64,000 nucleotides of DNA from the NCBI RefSeq assembly GCF_004138485.1, contig NZ_RYEV01000005.1:496001-560000 (forward strand), written 5' to 3'. Position 1 is the stretch's first letter. The number at the start of each line of letters is the position of its first letter. Position numbers and translations under genes: made by a program. Of the stretch, positions 43,562 to 52,102 are shown piece after piece. Source of the DNA: Peristeroidobacter soli (GTDB lineage: Bacteria; Pseudomonadota; Gammaproteobacteria; Steroidobacterales; Steroidobacteraceae). The notes under the pieces were generated by a model. It did no database searches. It had not been told where the DNA came from and worked only from the letters and a program-made list of their open reading frames with translations.

Positions 43562-44392
43562 GTGCGCTTCCCAGCCGCCAGCAAACGATTCTCCGGACGG
43601 ACTCACCCGGGCCGTCGCGGCGGTCCGAATGAAGACGTGATCGGTTGGGACGAGGCCAGCCACTTCTGGTTCGTCGCCGACGGCATGGGCGGGCATGCCA
43701 GCGGCGACGTGGCCAGCCGCGTCGTGAAAGAAACATTGCTGGGCGAGGCGTTGACGCTGCCGCTGGTGGATGCCCTGAAGAAGGCGCATGAAACGGTGCT
43801 GGCAACCGCAAAGACGAATACTGCTTACGACAACATGGGTTCGACCGTCGTGGCGACGCGCATCGTTGAGCGCGAGGCGGAGATTGCCTGGGTCGGCGAC
43901 AGCCGCGCGTATCTGTGGCGTGCCGGTTCGTTGAGTGCGCTGACGCGCGATCACTCCTATCTGGAAGTCCTGCGAGTCCAGGAGAATCTTTCCGAAGAGC
44001 AACTGCGCGGTCATCCCAACCGCAACCTGGTCACCCGGACGCTGGGCATCGGTACGCCGGAGCCGTCGACCGCGAAACTGCCTCTGAAACGGCGGGACTG
44101 GCTGCTTCTGTGCAGTGACGGGCTCAATGACGAGCTGGAGGATCGTGAGATCGCCGAAGTGTTGCGTACCCATACGGAGCTGGAGGAGGCCACGGAGGCG
44201 CTGATCGATGCGGCGCTCGCCAAAGGCGGGCGGGACAATGTGAGCGCGGTGGTCGTCGAGTACGACGGGCCGGACGCGGTCGAGGTTTCGAGCGGGATGT
44301 CGCAGAAACTCAGGCCGATGTTACCTATTATTGGCGGTATGGCCGCCGCCACGCTTGTGGCGGTCTTGTGGTGGTGGTTCTATGGTCGCTGA
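43562..44392 (+). CDS. PP2C-family protein phosphatase with C-terminal membrane anchor
   Basis: Mn/Mg-dependent Ser/Thr phosphatase of 276 residues. Metal and catalytic motifs are all present: NEDVIG, VADGMGGHASGDVAS, STVVA, AWVGDSRAYLW, LLLCSDGLND and GGRDNVSAVVV. A hydrophobic segment (IIGGMAAATLVAVLWWWFYG) at the extreme end anchors it in the inner membrane with its catalytic domain in the cytoplasm. Start GTG 43562, 12 bases after the cytochrome gene; the ribosome site is weak. It overlaps the FHA gene by 11 bases, the usual pairing of phosphatase and phosphothreonine reader. No Ser/Thr kinase is in the window. Confidence 0.92.
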   Translation: MRFPAASKRFSGRTHPGRRGGPNEDVIGWDEASHFWFVADGMGGHASGDVASRVVKETLLGEALTLPLVDALKKAHETVLATAKTNTAYDNMGSTVVATRIVEREAEIAWVGDSRAYLWRAGSLSALTRDHSYLEVLRVQENLSEEQLRGHPNRNLVTRTLGIGTPEPSTAKLPLKRRDWLLLCSDGLNDELEDREIAEVLRTHTELEEATEALIDAALAKGGRDNVSAVVVEYDGPDAVEVSSGMSQKLRPMLPIIGGMAAATLVAVLWWWFYGR

Positions 44393-45359
44393 ATCCAACG
44401 CAGTCCTGATCAAGGTCGGCAACAGCCGCGAGATCCAGGTGAAGCAGGAAACCGTACTGGGCCGGCAGGCCGAGTGCGACGTGCTGCTCACCGAAGGTCA
44501 TACGTCCCGGCGGCACGCCAGACTGGTGCAAGCCGAGGATGGCTATTGGCTGGAGGACCTGGGCTCCTCCAACGGCACGTTCATCAACGGCAATCGAATC
44601 TCGGGTCGGGTGAAAATCGCCTCGGGCGACCGGCTGCGTTTCGACGTCGAAGAGTTCGACTTCCGTATTCCGTCGCAGGGAGCTGCACCGGTGGCGCTCG
44701 ATGAGAGCAAGACGGTGTATCGGGCGCCGGAGTCGGCGGCGGTCGTGGCTGAGAGCAGCGGTGTGTTCAAACGGCCGGGCGCGTGGGCGGATCCGGATGC
44801 GATGGGCGATGCCGGCATCCACAAGACCAAGTTCATCGATCCCGCCCAGATGAAACAAATGGCCAGCAGCACCGCGCCGGTCGCGGCGGCGCCCAGCTCG
44901 GTCGATGGACCGCATCTGCAAGTGGTGTCCGGGAGCCGCACCGGATTGAACATTCGCCTGGCGGTCGGCGACTCGGGCAATGCCGAGTGGACCATCGGCA
45001 GTCAGACGGATCGCGAAGTGCAGTTCATGGATAGCGGCGTGTCGGCGCTGCACGCCAAGATCGTCAATGAAGGCGAGCGCTGGAAAGTGCTCGATCAGAT
45101 GTCGGCGAACGGCACGTTCGTCAATGGCAAGCGGGCCAATGTGAGTTATCTCGCCTCCGGCGATCGCGTGCGCTTCGGCCCGGTCGAATGCGTGTTCCGC
45201 ACCGATGCCAGCAGCGCCCCCATCACCGCCACTCAGCGCATCGCCGATGCGAGCGTAGGCGAGGAGACCAAAGGCCGGAACCTCGTGGTCGCGACGGTCG
45301 CGTTCCTTGCGACCATCGCCGTGCTGTTCGTTGTCTATAAATTCTTGCTGGCGAAGTAG
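44382..45359 (+). CDS. Double-FHA-domain membrane-anchored protein
   Basis: A 325-residue protein from ATG 44382. FHA1 (residues ~6-95) is canonical: VLGRQAECDVLL, TSRRHARLV, LEDLGSSNGTFINGNRI, with Arg, Ser and Asn positioned to bind phosphothreonine. FHA2 (~190-285) is weaker in its first loop (TIGSQTDREVQF, VSALHAKIV) but keeps SANGTFVNGKR. A Pro/Ala-rich linker joins them, and a helix at the end (VVATVAFLATIAVLFVVYKF) anchors it with both domains cytoplasmic. It is probably the reader of phospho-Thr marks removed by the adjacent PP2C. The stop lies directly against the stop of the convergent DUF899 gene. Confidence 0.92.
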   Translation: MVAESNAVLIKVGNSREIQVKQETVLGRQAECDVLLTEGHTSRRHARLVQAEDGYWLEDLGSSNGTFINGNRISGRVKIASGDRLRFDVEEFDFRIPSQGAAPVALDESKTVYRAPESAAVVAESSGVFKRPGAWADPDAMGDAGIHKTKFIDPAQMKQMASSTAPVAAAPSSVDGPHLQVVSGSRTGLNIRLAVGDSGNAEWTIGSQTDREVQFMDSGVSALHAKIVNEGERWKVLDQMSANGTFVNGKRANVSYLASGDRVRFGPVECVFRTDASSAPITATQRIADASVGEETKGRNLVVATVAFLATIAVLFVVYKFLLAK

Positions 45360-46121
45360 TCAGGTATCGCGGCTGCGCATCGCCGCCTCTCCGGCATCCG
45401 ACACCTCAACCCACTTCGGATCCGGCGGCGCCTCCGCGACGTAGCTGTCGTGCCAGTTCCACCACTTGTAAGGCCGGCTCTGCGGATAACCCTGCGGCGA
45501 TTTCTCCCATTCCTCCTGCCGCCCCAGCGCCGTCATATCCAAGAAGCTCCACACCGTACCGATCGACTCATCGCCGCGGCTGTTGATGAAGTACGTGCGG
45601 AAGATCCGATCGCCGTCGCGAATGAACGCATTGTGGCCGTGCCACTCCGCCACGCCGAAGTCGGCATCGAAGCGGTCGGTGATGGTGTACCAGGGAATGT
45701 GCTGCCACCCCATTTGTGACTTCAGCCGCTTGATGTCAGCTTGCGGTGCTCGAGACGCATACGCGAGCGTCGTGTCGCGGGCGTGGAGGTGGGAGAGGTG
45801 TGAGACCTGGTCCGCGACCATGGAGCAACCGATGCACGCGTGTTGCGGCCAGCCGTGTACGCCGGGCTCGAAGAATGCGCGATAGACAATCAGCTGCCGA
45901 CGGCCTTCGAATAAATCGAGCAGGCTCACGCGGCCCTTGGGCCCATCGAAGAAGTATTTGTTTTCAACCGCGACCCAAGGCATCTGCCGGCGCTCCGCCA
46001 TGAGAGCGTCGCGGGCGCGAGTGTGGGCCTTTTCCTTGGCGAGCATCCGCTCGCGGGCCGCTTCCCACTCCTGGGCCGACACGATTGAGGGCGTATTGGG
46101 GGGTAATTGGGTCGTGCTCAT
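45360..46121 (-). CDS. DUF899 family thioredoxin-fold protein
   Basis: A 253-residue protein starting at ATG 46121 with GAGG upstream. It has the DUF899 hallmark set: MPWVAVENKYFFDGPKG, QLIVYRAFFEPGVHGWPQHA, CIGCSMVADQVSHLSHLHAR and NWHDSYVAEAP near the end. The CxxC in a thioredoxin-like context hints at redox chemistry, but no member of this group has a firm function known to me. It shares no spacer with the convergent FHA gene, so some read-through is likely. Confidence 0.85.
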   Translation of the reverse strand: MSTTQLPPNTPSIVSAQEWEAARERMLAKEKAHTRARDALMAERRQMPWVAVENKYFFDGPKGRVSLLDLFEGRRQLIVYRAFFEPGVHGWPQHACIGCSMVADQVSHLSHLHARDTTLAYASRAPQADIKRLKSQMGWQHIPWYTITDRFDADFGVAEWHGHNAFIRDGDRIFRTYFINSRGDESIGTVWSFLDMTALGRQEEWEKSPQGYPQSRPYKWWNWHDSYVAEAPPDPKWVEVSDAGEAAMRSRDT

Positions 46122-46195
46122 CGAAACCTCCGAGGGCGATTCGGGGGAAGTGTCGCCCTTACGGAGCACAACGCGGGAGTAACAAATACGGCGGG

Positions 46196-46996
46196 CTAGA
46201 GCAGTGTCAATAAATGCTTGGCGGCGGCCGGATTGTGCTGTTTGGCGCCGCTGATGAAGAAGATAAAGACGTCGCGGGGTTTCTTCGGCGGCTTTGCGGT
46301 CGTTACATACGGCAGATCCGACGGAGTGCCACCTTCCGCCCACAACTTCGCGCGCTCACTCCACGCCTGTAGATCGGGTTTGGAGTAGCCAGTCGGCTCC
46401 GTCTCTTCCGTCTTGCGAAGTCGCGCGTAAACGAAATCAGCGGTCACGTCGGCGAAGTTCGGAAACTCGTCGGTGTGGGCGTACACCGTCGCGACCGAGT
46501 ACTTCCGGGCCAGTTCCACATAGGCTGGATCCATGAAGGTCTTGTGCCGTACCTCGAGCACGTGCCGCAGCGGCAGATCGTCGAGTGTGTGGGGCAGGGC
46601 TGCGAGAAATCTCTCGATGTCCTCGGCGTTGAAGTGCAGGCTGGGCGGGCATTGCCACAGGATGGGCCCGAGCTTCGGCCCGAGCGACGACAGGCCGCTC
46701 GCGAGAAAACGAGGCATCGACGGCACAGCCTCCGACAGCACCTTGCGATACGTGAGATAGCGTGGCGCCTTGATGGAGAACACGAAGTCATCGGGTGCAT
46801 CGTCGCGCCACTTGGCGAACACCTCCGGCTTCTGCAGCCGGTAGAACGTGCCGTTGATCTCGATGGCCGTGACCTGCCGGCTCGCGTAGTGGAGCTGGGA
46901 TTTCTTGGGCAGGTCGGCAGGGTAGAAGGTCTCTTCCCAGGGCTCGTAGGTCCAGCCGCCGATGCCGGCGCGGATGCTTCCCCTCTTGTTGCTCAT
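46196..46996 (-). CDS. DUF72 family protein
   Basis: A 266-residue TIM-barrel-type DUF72 protein: IRAGIGGWTYEPWEETFYPA at the start, EINGTFYRLQKPEVFAKW, then ILWQCPPSLHFN and LEVRHKTFMDP. These features define the family; its biochemical role is unsettled. The ATG lies seven bases after the stop of the upstream Lrp gene, so the two are cotranscribed. A 74-base gap then separates it from DUF899. Confidence 0.88.
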   Translation of the reverse strand: MSNKRGSIRAGIGGWTYEPWEETFYPADLPKKSQLHYASRQVTAIEINGTFYRLQKPEVFAKWRDDAPDDFVFSIKAPRYLTYRKVLSEAVPSMPRFLASGLSSLGPKLGPILWQCPPSLHFNAEDIERFLAALPHTLDDLPLRHVLEVRHKTFMDPAYVELARKYSVATVYAHTDEFPNFADVTADFVYARLRKTEETEPTGYSKPDLQAWSERAKLWAEGGTPSDLPYVTTAKPPKKPRDVFIFFISGAKQHNPAAAKHLLTLL

Positions 46997-47003
46997 GAAA
47001 ACC

Positions 47004-47477
47004 TCAACGCACCAGATGACGGACCGGGAGGCGCGACGAACGCTTGATGGTATTGAGCACGATGCTCGAATGCACGTCGCGGACCGCGCGAATGGCCATG
47101 AGCTTCTTCAGCACGACGTTGCTGAGCTGCTCCAGATCCGGGACGACCACTTGCAGCAGCAGGTCGTAGGCGCCGGTCATGGCGTGACAGCTCACCACTT
47201 CTTCCATGCTGTCGACGGCGCGGCGGAACTGTTCGATGTTCTCATCGGTGTGACGCGTCAGACGGACCTGCACGAACGCCTGCACCTTCAAGCCGAGCCG
47301 GCTCGGATCGATGACGGCCGTGTATCCCTGGATGATGCCGTCTTGTTCCATGAGCTTCACCCGGCGGGCGCAGGGCGTACTCGAAAGTCCGACCTCTTCG
47401 GCCAGGTCGACGATGGATAAACGGCCGTCGCTTTGCAGCTCGGTGAGGATGGCGGCGTCGTAGCGGTCCAGGTCCAT
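47004..47477 (-). CDS. Lrp/AsnC family transcriptional regulator
   Basis: A 157-residue regulator with N-terminal helix-turn-helix (AAILTELQSDGRLSIVDLAE, VGLSSTPCARRVKLMEQDG) and a C-terminal RAM ligand domain (MTGAYDLLLQVVVPDLEQL). It is divergent from the branched-chain dehydrogenase genes, the arrangement of bkdR in pseudomonads, so it probably senses branched-chain amino acids and activates them. It also heads the DUF72 transcript. Confidence 0.92.
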   Translation of the reverse strand: MDLDRYDAAILTELQSDGRLSIVDLAEEVGLSSTPCARRVKLMEQDGIIQGYTAVIDPSRLGLKVQAFVQVRLTRHTDENIEQFRRAVDSMEEVVSCHAMTGAYDLLLQVVVPDLEQLSNVVLKKLMAIRAVRDVHSSIVLNTIKRSSRLPVRHLVR

Positions 47478-47638
47478 TTTACAGCTCGGAGTGGAATCGC
47501 CTAATTCGGCGGGTTGGCGTGGAGACTATCACCAATCCGGGGGGTAAATCCTGGGTGACTTTGTTGATTTCCGCTCAGGGCTCAGGCGTAGGCTGGCGCC
47601 CGCGGCCAGAACTGCCGCTTGATGCAAGACTCCAGTAC
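47478..47638. promoter_or_regulatory. Divergent control region between the Lrp gene and the E1 gene
   Basis: 161 bases containing both promoters by position. An in-frame GTG at 47519 would add 40 residues to E1, but that stretch has no family similarity that I recognise, so I treat it as leader. No clear Lrp box or sigma-70 hexamers are visible. Confidence 0.45.
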
Positions 47639-49756
47639 ATGAGCGCAGAACGACATTCGCTATTCGGCACCGGCGTTGGCAGTGGGACCCGGCAGCATCC
47701 GCAGCCTGACTGGCAGCGGGTAGTGCATACAATTCTGTTGTCGCGTGCCCTCGATGAGCTGGAAGAGACGCAGTTGCTGCCGGCGCGCAAGATCCTCTAT
47801 CAGTTTACGGCGCGTGGCCACGACGTGACGCAGGTGTTACTCGGGCAATTGATGACCGGTGCCCGCGATGGCATGGGTGTGTATTACCGCTCGCGGCCGT
47901 TGCTGCTCTCGGTCGGTCTGTCGCTCAAGGACGCGTTGGCATCGACCATGATGCGTTCGGGCAGCGTGAGCGATGGTCGCGATATCGGTGTGGTGTTCAA
48001 TTTGCCGAAGCGCGATGGAGTCTGCGTGTTGCCAGCCTGTGGTGGCGTGGGCGCGCAGTACACGCCGGCGATCGGTTGGGCGCAGTCGCTGCAGTATCGA
48101 GCGCAGGTTCTGAAGGAAGCCGAGGCCAATGGCAGCATCGCCGTGGCTCATGGTGGCGACGCCTCGGTCGCGACCAATGGTTTCTGGGCCGCGTTGACGA
48201 TTGCGACCACGCAGCGTCTGCCCATCCTGTTCTTCATCGAAGACAACGGTTACGGCATCTCGGTGAAGTCCGACTTTCAGACGCCCGGTGGCAACATCGC
48301 CGCCAATCTCTCGGGCTTCAAGAATCTGCGCATCATCGAAGGCGACAGCGCCAGGCCGGTCGAAGCCGCGAACCTGCTCGCCGAAGCGGTGACCGCCGTG
48401 CGCGCCGGCGAAGGACCGGTGCTGATGCGAATGCTGGTGCCGCGCCTGTCGGGCCATTCGGGTCAGGACACGCAGACCTACAAATCGCCCGAGGAAATCA
48501 GCGCCGAGCGAGCTCGCGATCCGCTGGTCAAGTTGCGTGCGCAGCTCGTGCCGAGCGTGATTTCCGAAGATGCGTGGAAGGCGCTCGAACAGCGGGCTCA
48601 TGACGATGTGCAGGCCGCGCTGGCCGCCGTCGAGGCGAGCGCGGTGCCCGATGTCACGCGTTCGACGAGCCACGTCTTCTCCGAAAACAAGGCGGATGGC
48701 AGTGTCGATCTGCAGCAGCAGGGCGGCTTGTTGAATGCGGGTGTGAAGCACCCCGAAGGCAACGAGACGCCGCGCTCGGAAGGACCGCGCATCAACATGG
48801 TCACGGCGATTCGTCGCACGTTGGAGCATGAGTTGAGCGTCAATCCGCGCGTCGTCGTGTTTGGCGAAGACGTTGGTCGCAAGGGTGGCGTGCATGCCGC
48901 GACGCTGGGATTGCAGGAGAAGTTCGGCGCATCGCGCGTGTTCGATACGAGCTTGTCGGAAGAGGGCATCATCGGTCGCGCGGTGGGCATGGCGCTGTCG
49001 GGCCTGATGCCGGTGCCGGAGATTCAGTTCCGTAAGTACGCCGATCCGGCCGTCGAGCAGTTGAATGACTGCGGCACCATGCGTTGGCGCACGGCGAATC
49101 GTTTCGCCGCACCGATGGTGGTGCGCATGCCGGGCGGCTTCTTCAAGTGCGGCGATCCGTGGCACAGTCAGAGCAACGAAGTGCAGTTCGTGCACGCGAT
49201 CGGCTGGCGGGTTGCGATGCCTTCGAATGCCGAAGACGCCGTGGGCCTGTTGAGAAGCGCGCTGCGTGCCAACGATCCGACGATCTTCTTCGAGCACCGC
49301 GCGATGCTCGATGGTGCCTGGGCGCGTCGTCCGTATCCGGGCGATGATTTCATCGTGCCTTTCGGCAAAGCCAAGCAGTTGCGTGCGGGCTCCGAGCTCA
49401 CGGTTATCAGCTGGGGCGCCATGGTCGAGCGTTGCGAGCAGGCGGCGGAGGAATCGAGCGTCGATGTTGAACTGCTCGACCTGCGCACGCTGATGCCGTG
49501 GGATCGCGAGGCCGTGCTGGCGTCGGTGCGCAAGACGCGTCGTTGCCTGATCGTTCACGAGGACAATCTCACCGCCGGCTTCGGTGCCGAGATCGCCGCC
49601 ACGCTGGCGAAAGATGCGTTCTTCGATCTCGACGCGCCCATCGAACGCGTCACCATGCCGGACGTGCCGAGCCCGCACAGCCCGCTGTTGCTCGACTCGG
49701 TGGTCCCGAGTGTCGCCCGCATCACTGACACCATCCGTCAGCTCGCCAGCATCTGA
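47639..49756 (+). CDS. Branched-chain 2-oxo acid dehydrogenase E1, fused alpha and beta
   Basis: A 705-residue fusion of the two TPP-dependent E1 chains. Residues ~30-330 are alpha-like, with a TPP site of the GDGx(n)N type read as HGGDASVATNG...IEDNGYG; the third position is Ala, not Gly. Residues ~380-705 are beta-like (VVVFGEDVGRKGGVHAATLG, DTSLSEEGIIGRAVGMALSG, MPGGFFKCGDPWHSQSNE). Fused E1 occurs in several bacterial groups. ATG 47639 begins MSAERHSLFGTG. E2 follows after 14 bases; no E3 is nearby, so lipoamide dehydrogenase must come from elsewhere. Confidence 0.88.
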   Translation: MSAERHSLFGTGVGSGTRQHPQPDWQRVVHTILLSRALDELEETQLLPARKILYQFTARGHDVTQVLLGQLMTGARDGMGVYYRSRPLLLSVGLSLKDALASTMMRSGSVSDGRDIGVVFNLPKRDGVCVLPACGGVGAQYTPAIGWAQSLQYRAQVLKEAEANGSIAVAHGGDASVATNGFWAALTIATTQRLPILFFIEDNGYGISVKSDFQTPGGNIAANLSGFKNLRIIEGDSARPVEAANLLAEAVTAVRAGEGPVLMRMLVPRLSGHSGQDTQTYKSPEEISAERARDPLVKLRAQLVPSVISEDAWKALEQRAHDDVQAALAAVEASAVPDVTRSTSHVFSENKADGSVDLQQQGGLLNAGVKHPEGNETPRSEGPRINMVTAIRRTLEHELSVNPRVVVFGEDVGRKGGVHAATLGLQEKFGASRVFDTSLSEEGIIGRAVGMALSGLMPVPEIQFRKYADPAVEQLNDCGTMRWRTANRFAAPMVVRMPGGFFKCGDPWHSQSNEVQFVHAIGWRVAMPSNAEDAVGLLRSALRANDPTIFFEHRAMLDGAWARRPYPGDDFIVPFGKAKQLRAGSELTVISWGAMVERCEQAAEESSVDVELLDLRTLMPWDREAVLASVRKTRRCLIVHEDNLTAGFGAEIAATLAKDAFFDLDAPIERVTMPDVPSPHSPLLLDSVVPSVARITDTIRQLASI

Positions 49757-49770
49757 TCGAGAGACTCACA

Positions 49771-51030
49771 ATGACAACAATCGAAGTGCGCGCACCGAGC
49801 GAGCAGTCCGAAGGCACGCGTTCGCAGGTTCAGCGCTGGTTGAAGAACATCGGCGAGACGGTCGTGGAGAACGAACCGCTCATCGAAGTGGAGACCGACA
49901 AGGTCACCATCGAAATTCCGGCACCCGCCGGCGGCGTGCTGCGCGAAATTGTTAAGCACGAACAGGAAGAGATCGAGCCGGGCGAATTGCTGGGTTGGAT
50001 TGCGTCAGCCCAAGCGGCTGCTGAAGAAGCGCCAGCGCCAGCAGCGGCAAGTGAGGCCGCTGCTTCGACTCGGCCGGCCGCACCGGGTGCGGAGATTCGG
50101 ATGGCGGCGCTGGCTGCTCACGCCGAAGCATTGTCGACCGGTCGTAGCAGCCCGGCCGTGCGTCGATTGATCGCCGAGCATGGGCTCGAATCTGCGCCGA
50201 TTCGTGGCACAGGGGCGGGCGGACGAGTCACTGTTGACGATGTGCTCGCATACGTCGCTGACCGGCGAACAAACAGCGGAGCGGCCCCGAAGCAGAAAGC
50301 GTCGTTGCCGACGGAAGCGGAAGCTGCCGTTGCCGGTCGCCGGATTCCGCATTCGACGATGCGCAAGCGCATTGCCGAGCGCATGGTCGAGAGCCTGTTG
50401 CAGACGGCGCCGCACGTCACGACGGTGTTCGAGGCCAACATGTCCGCGGTGATCGCGCATCGCGCGGCTCACAAGGATGAGTTTCAAAAGCAGGGCGTTG
50501 CGCTGACTTTTACGGCGTATTTCCTCGCGGCGTGCGTGGATGCGATTCGCGAAGTGCCCGAGGCGAACAGTCGCTGGACCGACGATGCGCTGATCGTTCC
50601 GGACACCATCAACATCGGTGTCGGCACGGCGCTCGAAGGCAAGGGGCTGGTGGTGCCGGTGGTTCGCAACGTGCAGGGGCTGGACCTGCTCAGCATCGCT
50701 CGCGAGCTGGGTGAGCTGGTCGATCGTGCCCGTAACGACAAGCTCACGCCGGGCGATGTCCGCGATGGCACGTTCACGATCTCGAATCACGGCGTGAGTG
50801 GCAGCCTGGTCGCGACGCCCATCATCATCAATCAGCCGCAGTCGGCGATTCTGGGCGTCGGCAAGCTGGAGAAGCGGGCAGTCGTCGTCACCGAGAATGG
50901 CGAAGATCGCATCGTGATCCAGCCGCGTTGTTTCATCACGCTGACGCTGGATCATCGCGTGATGGACGGCCATCGTGCGAACCGGTTCCTGCAGGTGCTG
51001 GTGGAGCGTCTGGAGAACTGGAAAGACTAG
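49771..51030 (+). CDS. Dihydrolipoamide acyltransferase (E2) of the 2-oxo acid dehydrogenase
   Basis: Core acyltransferase, 419 residues. The lipoyl domain carries Lys44 in ETDKVTIE, a Pro/Ala linker follows, then an E3-binding domain (SSPAVRRLIAEHGLES, GTGAGGRVTVDDVLAYV) and the catalytic domain ending in DHRVMDGHRANRF with His395 and Asp399. One lipoyl domain only. The start lies 14 bases after the fused E1, so substrate follows E1; branched-chain acyl groups are likely given the Lrp neighbour, though a succinyl-type E2 has similar motifs. The last four bases overlap the end of paaX. Confidence 0.9.
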   Translation: MTTIEVRAPSEQSEGTRSQVQRWLKNIGETVVENEPLIEVETDKVTIEIPAPAGGVLREIVKHEQEEIEPGELLGWIASAQAAAEEAPAPAAASEAAASTRPAAPGAEIRMAALAAHAEALSTGRSSPAVRRLIAEHGLESAPIRGTGAGGRVTVDDVLAYVADRRTNSGAAPKQKASLPTEAEAAVAGRRIPHSTMRKRIAERMVESLLQTAPHVTTVFEANMSAVIAHRAAHKDEFQKQGVALTFTAYFLAACVDAIREVPEANSRWTDDALIVPDTINIGVGTALEGKGLVVPVVRNVQGLDLLSIARELGELVDRARNDKLTPGDVRDGTFTISNHGVSGSLVATPIIINQPQSAILGVGKLEKRAVVVTENGEDRIVIQPRCFITLTLDHRVMDGHRANRFLQVLVERLENWKD

Positions 51031-51998
51031 GCCAGCTGCGTGTCGCCGCCGCCGATGGTGGCGTCGACCGCGGGCAATCCGCCGAAGCGTTGGAAGATCT
51101 CCGCGGCCGGTGCCGGCAGGGCGCCGGCCTGCGTTTGCACTGTCGCGGACAGATATTGTTCCGACGCCGGAAACACTTTCGCGTACAGATCGCGGCAGAG
51201 CTTCTGCGCATCTGTGCCAGCCCAGTCCTCCGGCAGCAGCGCCGCGGGCAGCAAAGGATCACGCAAATGAATCTTGCGGTATTCGTGCAGGAGCAGGGTG
51301 CGAAGGAGGAAGGCCACGTCGCCTGCCATCGGCGCCTCGTCCAGCGACGTCGCGACCGGCGAGAACATGTCGATGAAACGTTTGTAGCGACGGCCCAGAT
51401 CGTCCAGGTCCCAACCCATCGCGACCAGGTTGGCGCTCGCCGCCTGCGACAGGATGGAGCCTTTCATCACGATCAGCTGCCCGGCCGCTTGCAACTCCTC
51501 CAGACGCGCATTGATCGCCGAGGCCTGGTCGGTGGGGTGAGCAAAGACCCCGGGCGTGATCTGACCAAAGCCCAGCCAGGACAGTTCATCGCGCAGATCG
51601 TCGCGTCGGGTCTTCAGCGTCGGCGGCACGATCGCCAGGGTCCACAGGCCGTCCCAATCCTGCGGAGGCGCGCCATAGATTCGTTGAGTCGCTTCGGCGA
51701 AGCGGGCACGGCCGTTGGTGGTGAGGCTGTAGAAGCTGGCGCGGCCGCTGCGCTCGAAGCTCACCCATTCCTCATTCGCCAGTCGACCGATCGAGGTGCG
51801 CACCAGCCGCTCGGTCAAGCCGAAGGGCATGGCCAGCTTGATCAGGCTGGCCAACGCGATGGTGCCGCCGCGAGGCGCGATGGCATCGCCCAGGATCGTG
51901 ACCAGCAACGAGCCGCCGCGAAGCGGGCGTTGCCGCCGGAAACGGGCGACGAGGGCGTTGGTGCGAGTGACGAAAGCCGAGTTCGATTTTGCTGACAT
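51027..51998 (-). CDS. paaX: Phenylacetate operon repressor PaaX
   Basis: A 323-residue regulator with an N-terminal winged helix (GGTIALASLIKLAMPFGLTE, RTSIGRLANEEWVSF), the central PaaX segment (WTLAIVPPTLKTRRDDLRDE, LSWLGFGQITPGVFAHP) and a C-terminal helical domain (EYRKIHLRDPLLPAALLP). PaaX represses paa genes until phenylacetyl-CoA binds. It is divergent from paaA, and the gap contains an inverted repeat suited to a dimer. It converges on the E2 gene with a four-base overlap. Confidence 0.93.
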   Translation of the reverse strand: MSAKSNSAFVTRTNALVARFRRQRPLRGGSLLVTILGDAIAPRGGTIALASLIKLAMPFGLTERLVRTSIGRLANEEWVSFERSGRASFYSLTTNGRARFAEATQRIYGAPPQDWDGLWTLAIVPPTLKTRRDDLRDELSWLGFGQITPGVFAHPTDQASAINARLEELQAAGQLIVMKGSILSQAASANLVAMGWDLDDLGRRYKRFIDMFSPVATSLDEAPMAGDVAFLLRTLLLHEYRKIHLRDPLLPAALLPEDWAGTDAQKLCRDLYAKVFPASEQYLSATVQTQAGALPAPAAEIFQRFGGLPAVDATIGGGDTQLA

Positions 51999-52034
51999 GG
52001 ATGCGCATGGTAGCGCAGGCGGCGTTGCTTAATC

Positions 52035-52073
52035 TGACACAGAAATAATTGATCTATCTCAAAAACTGTGTCA
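52035..52073. promoter_or_regulatory. Inverted repeat in the paaX-paaA gap, candidate PaaX operator
   Basis: TGACACAG (52035-52042) and CTGTGTCA (52066-52073) are perfect inverted arms with centres 31 bp apart, about three helical turns. They lie in the A/T-rich middle of the 104-base divergent gap, 30 bases upstream of paaA. This would let one dimer control both genes. The exact words differ from the E. coli PaaX site as I recall it, so binding is inferred. Confidence 0.6.
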
Positions 52074-52102
52074 CATTGTCCGGGCTGGACTGTGGGGGCT
52101 TT

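Noticed and set aside
29144-45359. The cluster as a standard MtrCAB/OmcA or nitrite/hydroxylamine operon.
   Set aside because: No MtrA-like small decahaem protein, MtrB signature, NrfA or hydroxylamine oxidoreductase motifs are visible, and the signalling fusions do not fit those systems.
47519-47638. A 40-residue N-terminal extension of the fused E1.
   Set aside because: The segment has no similarity to E1 N-termini that I know and occupies the divergent promoter region.
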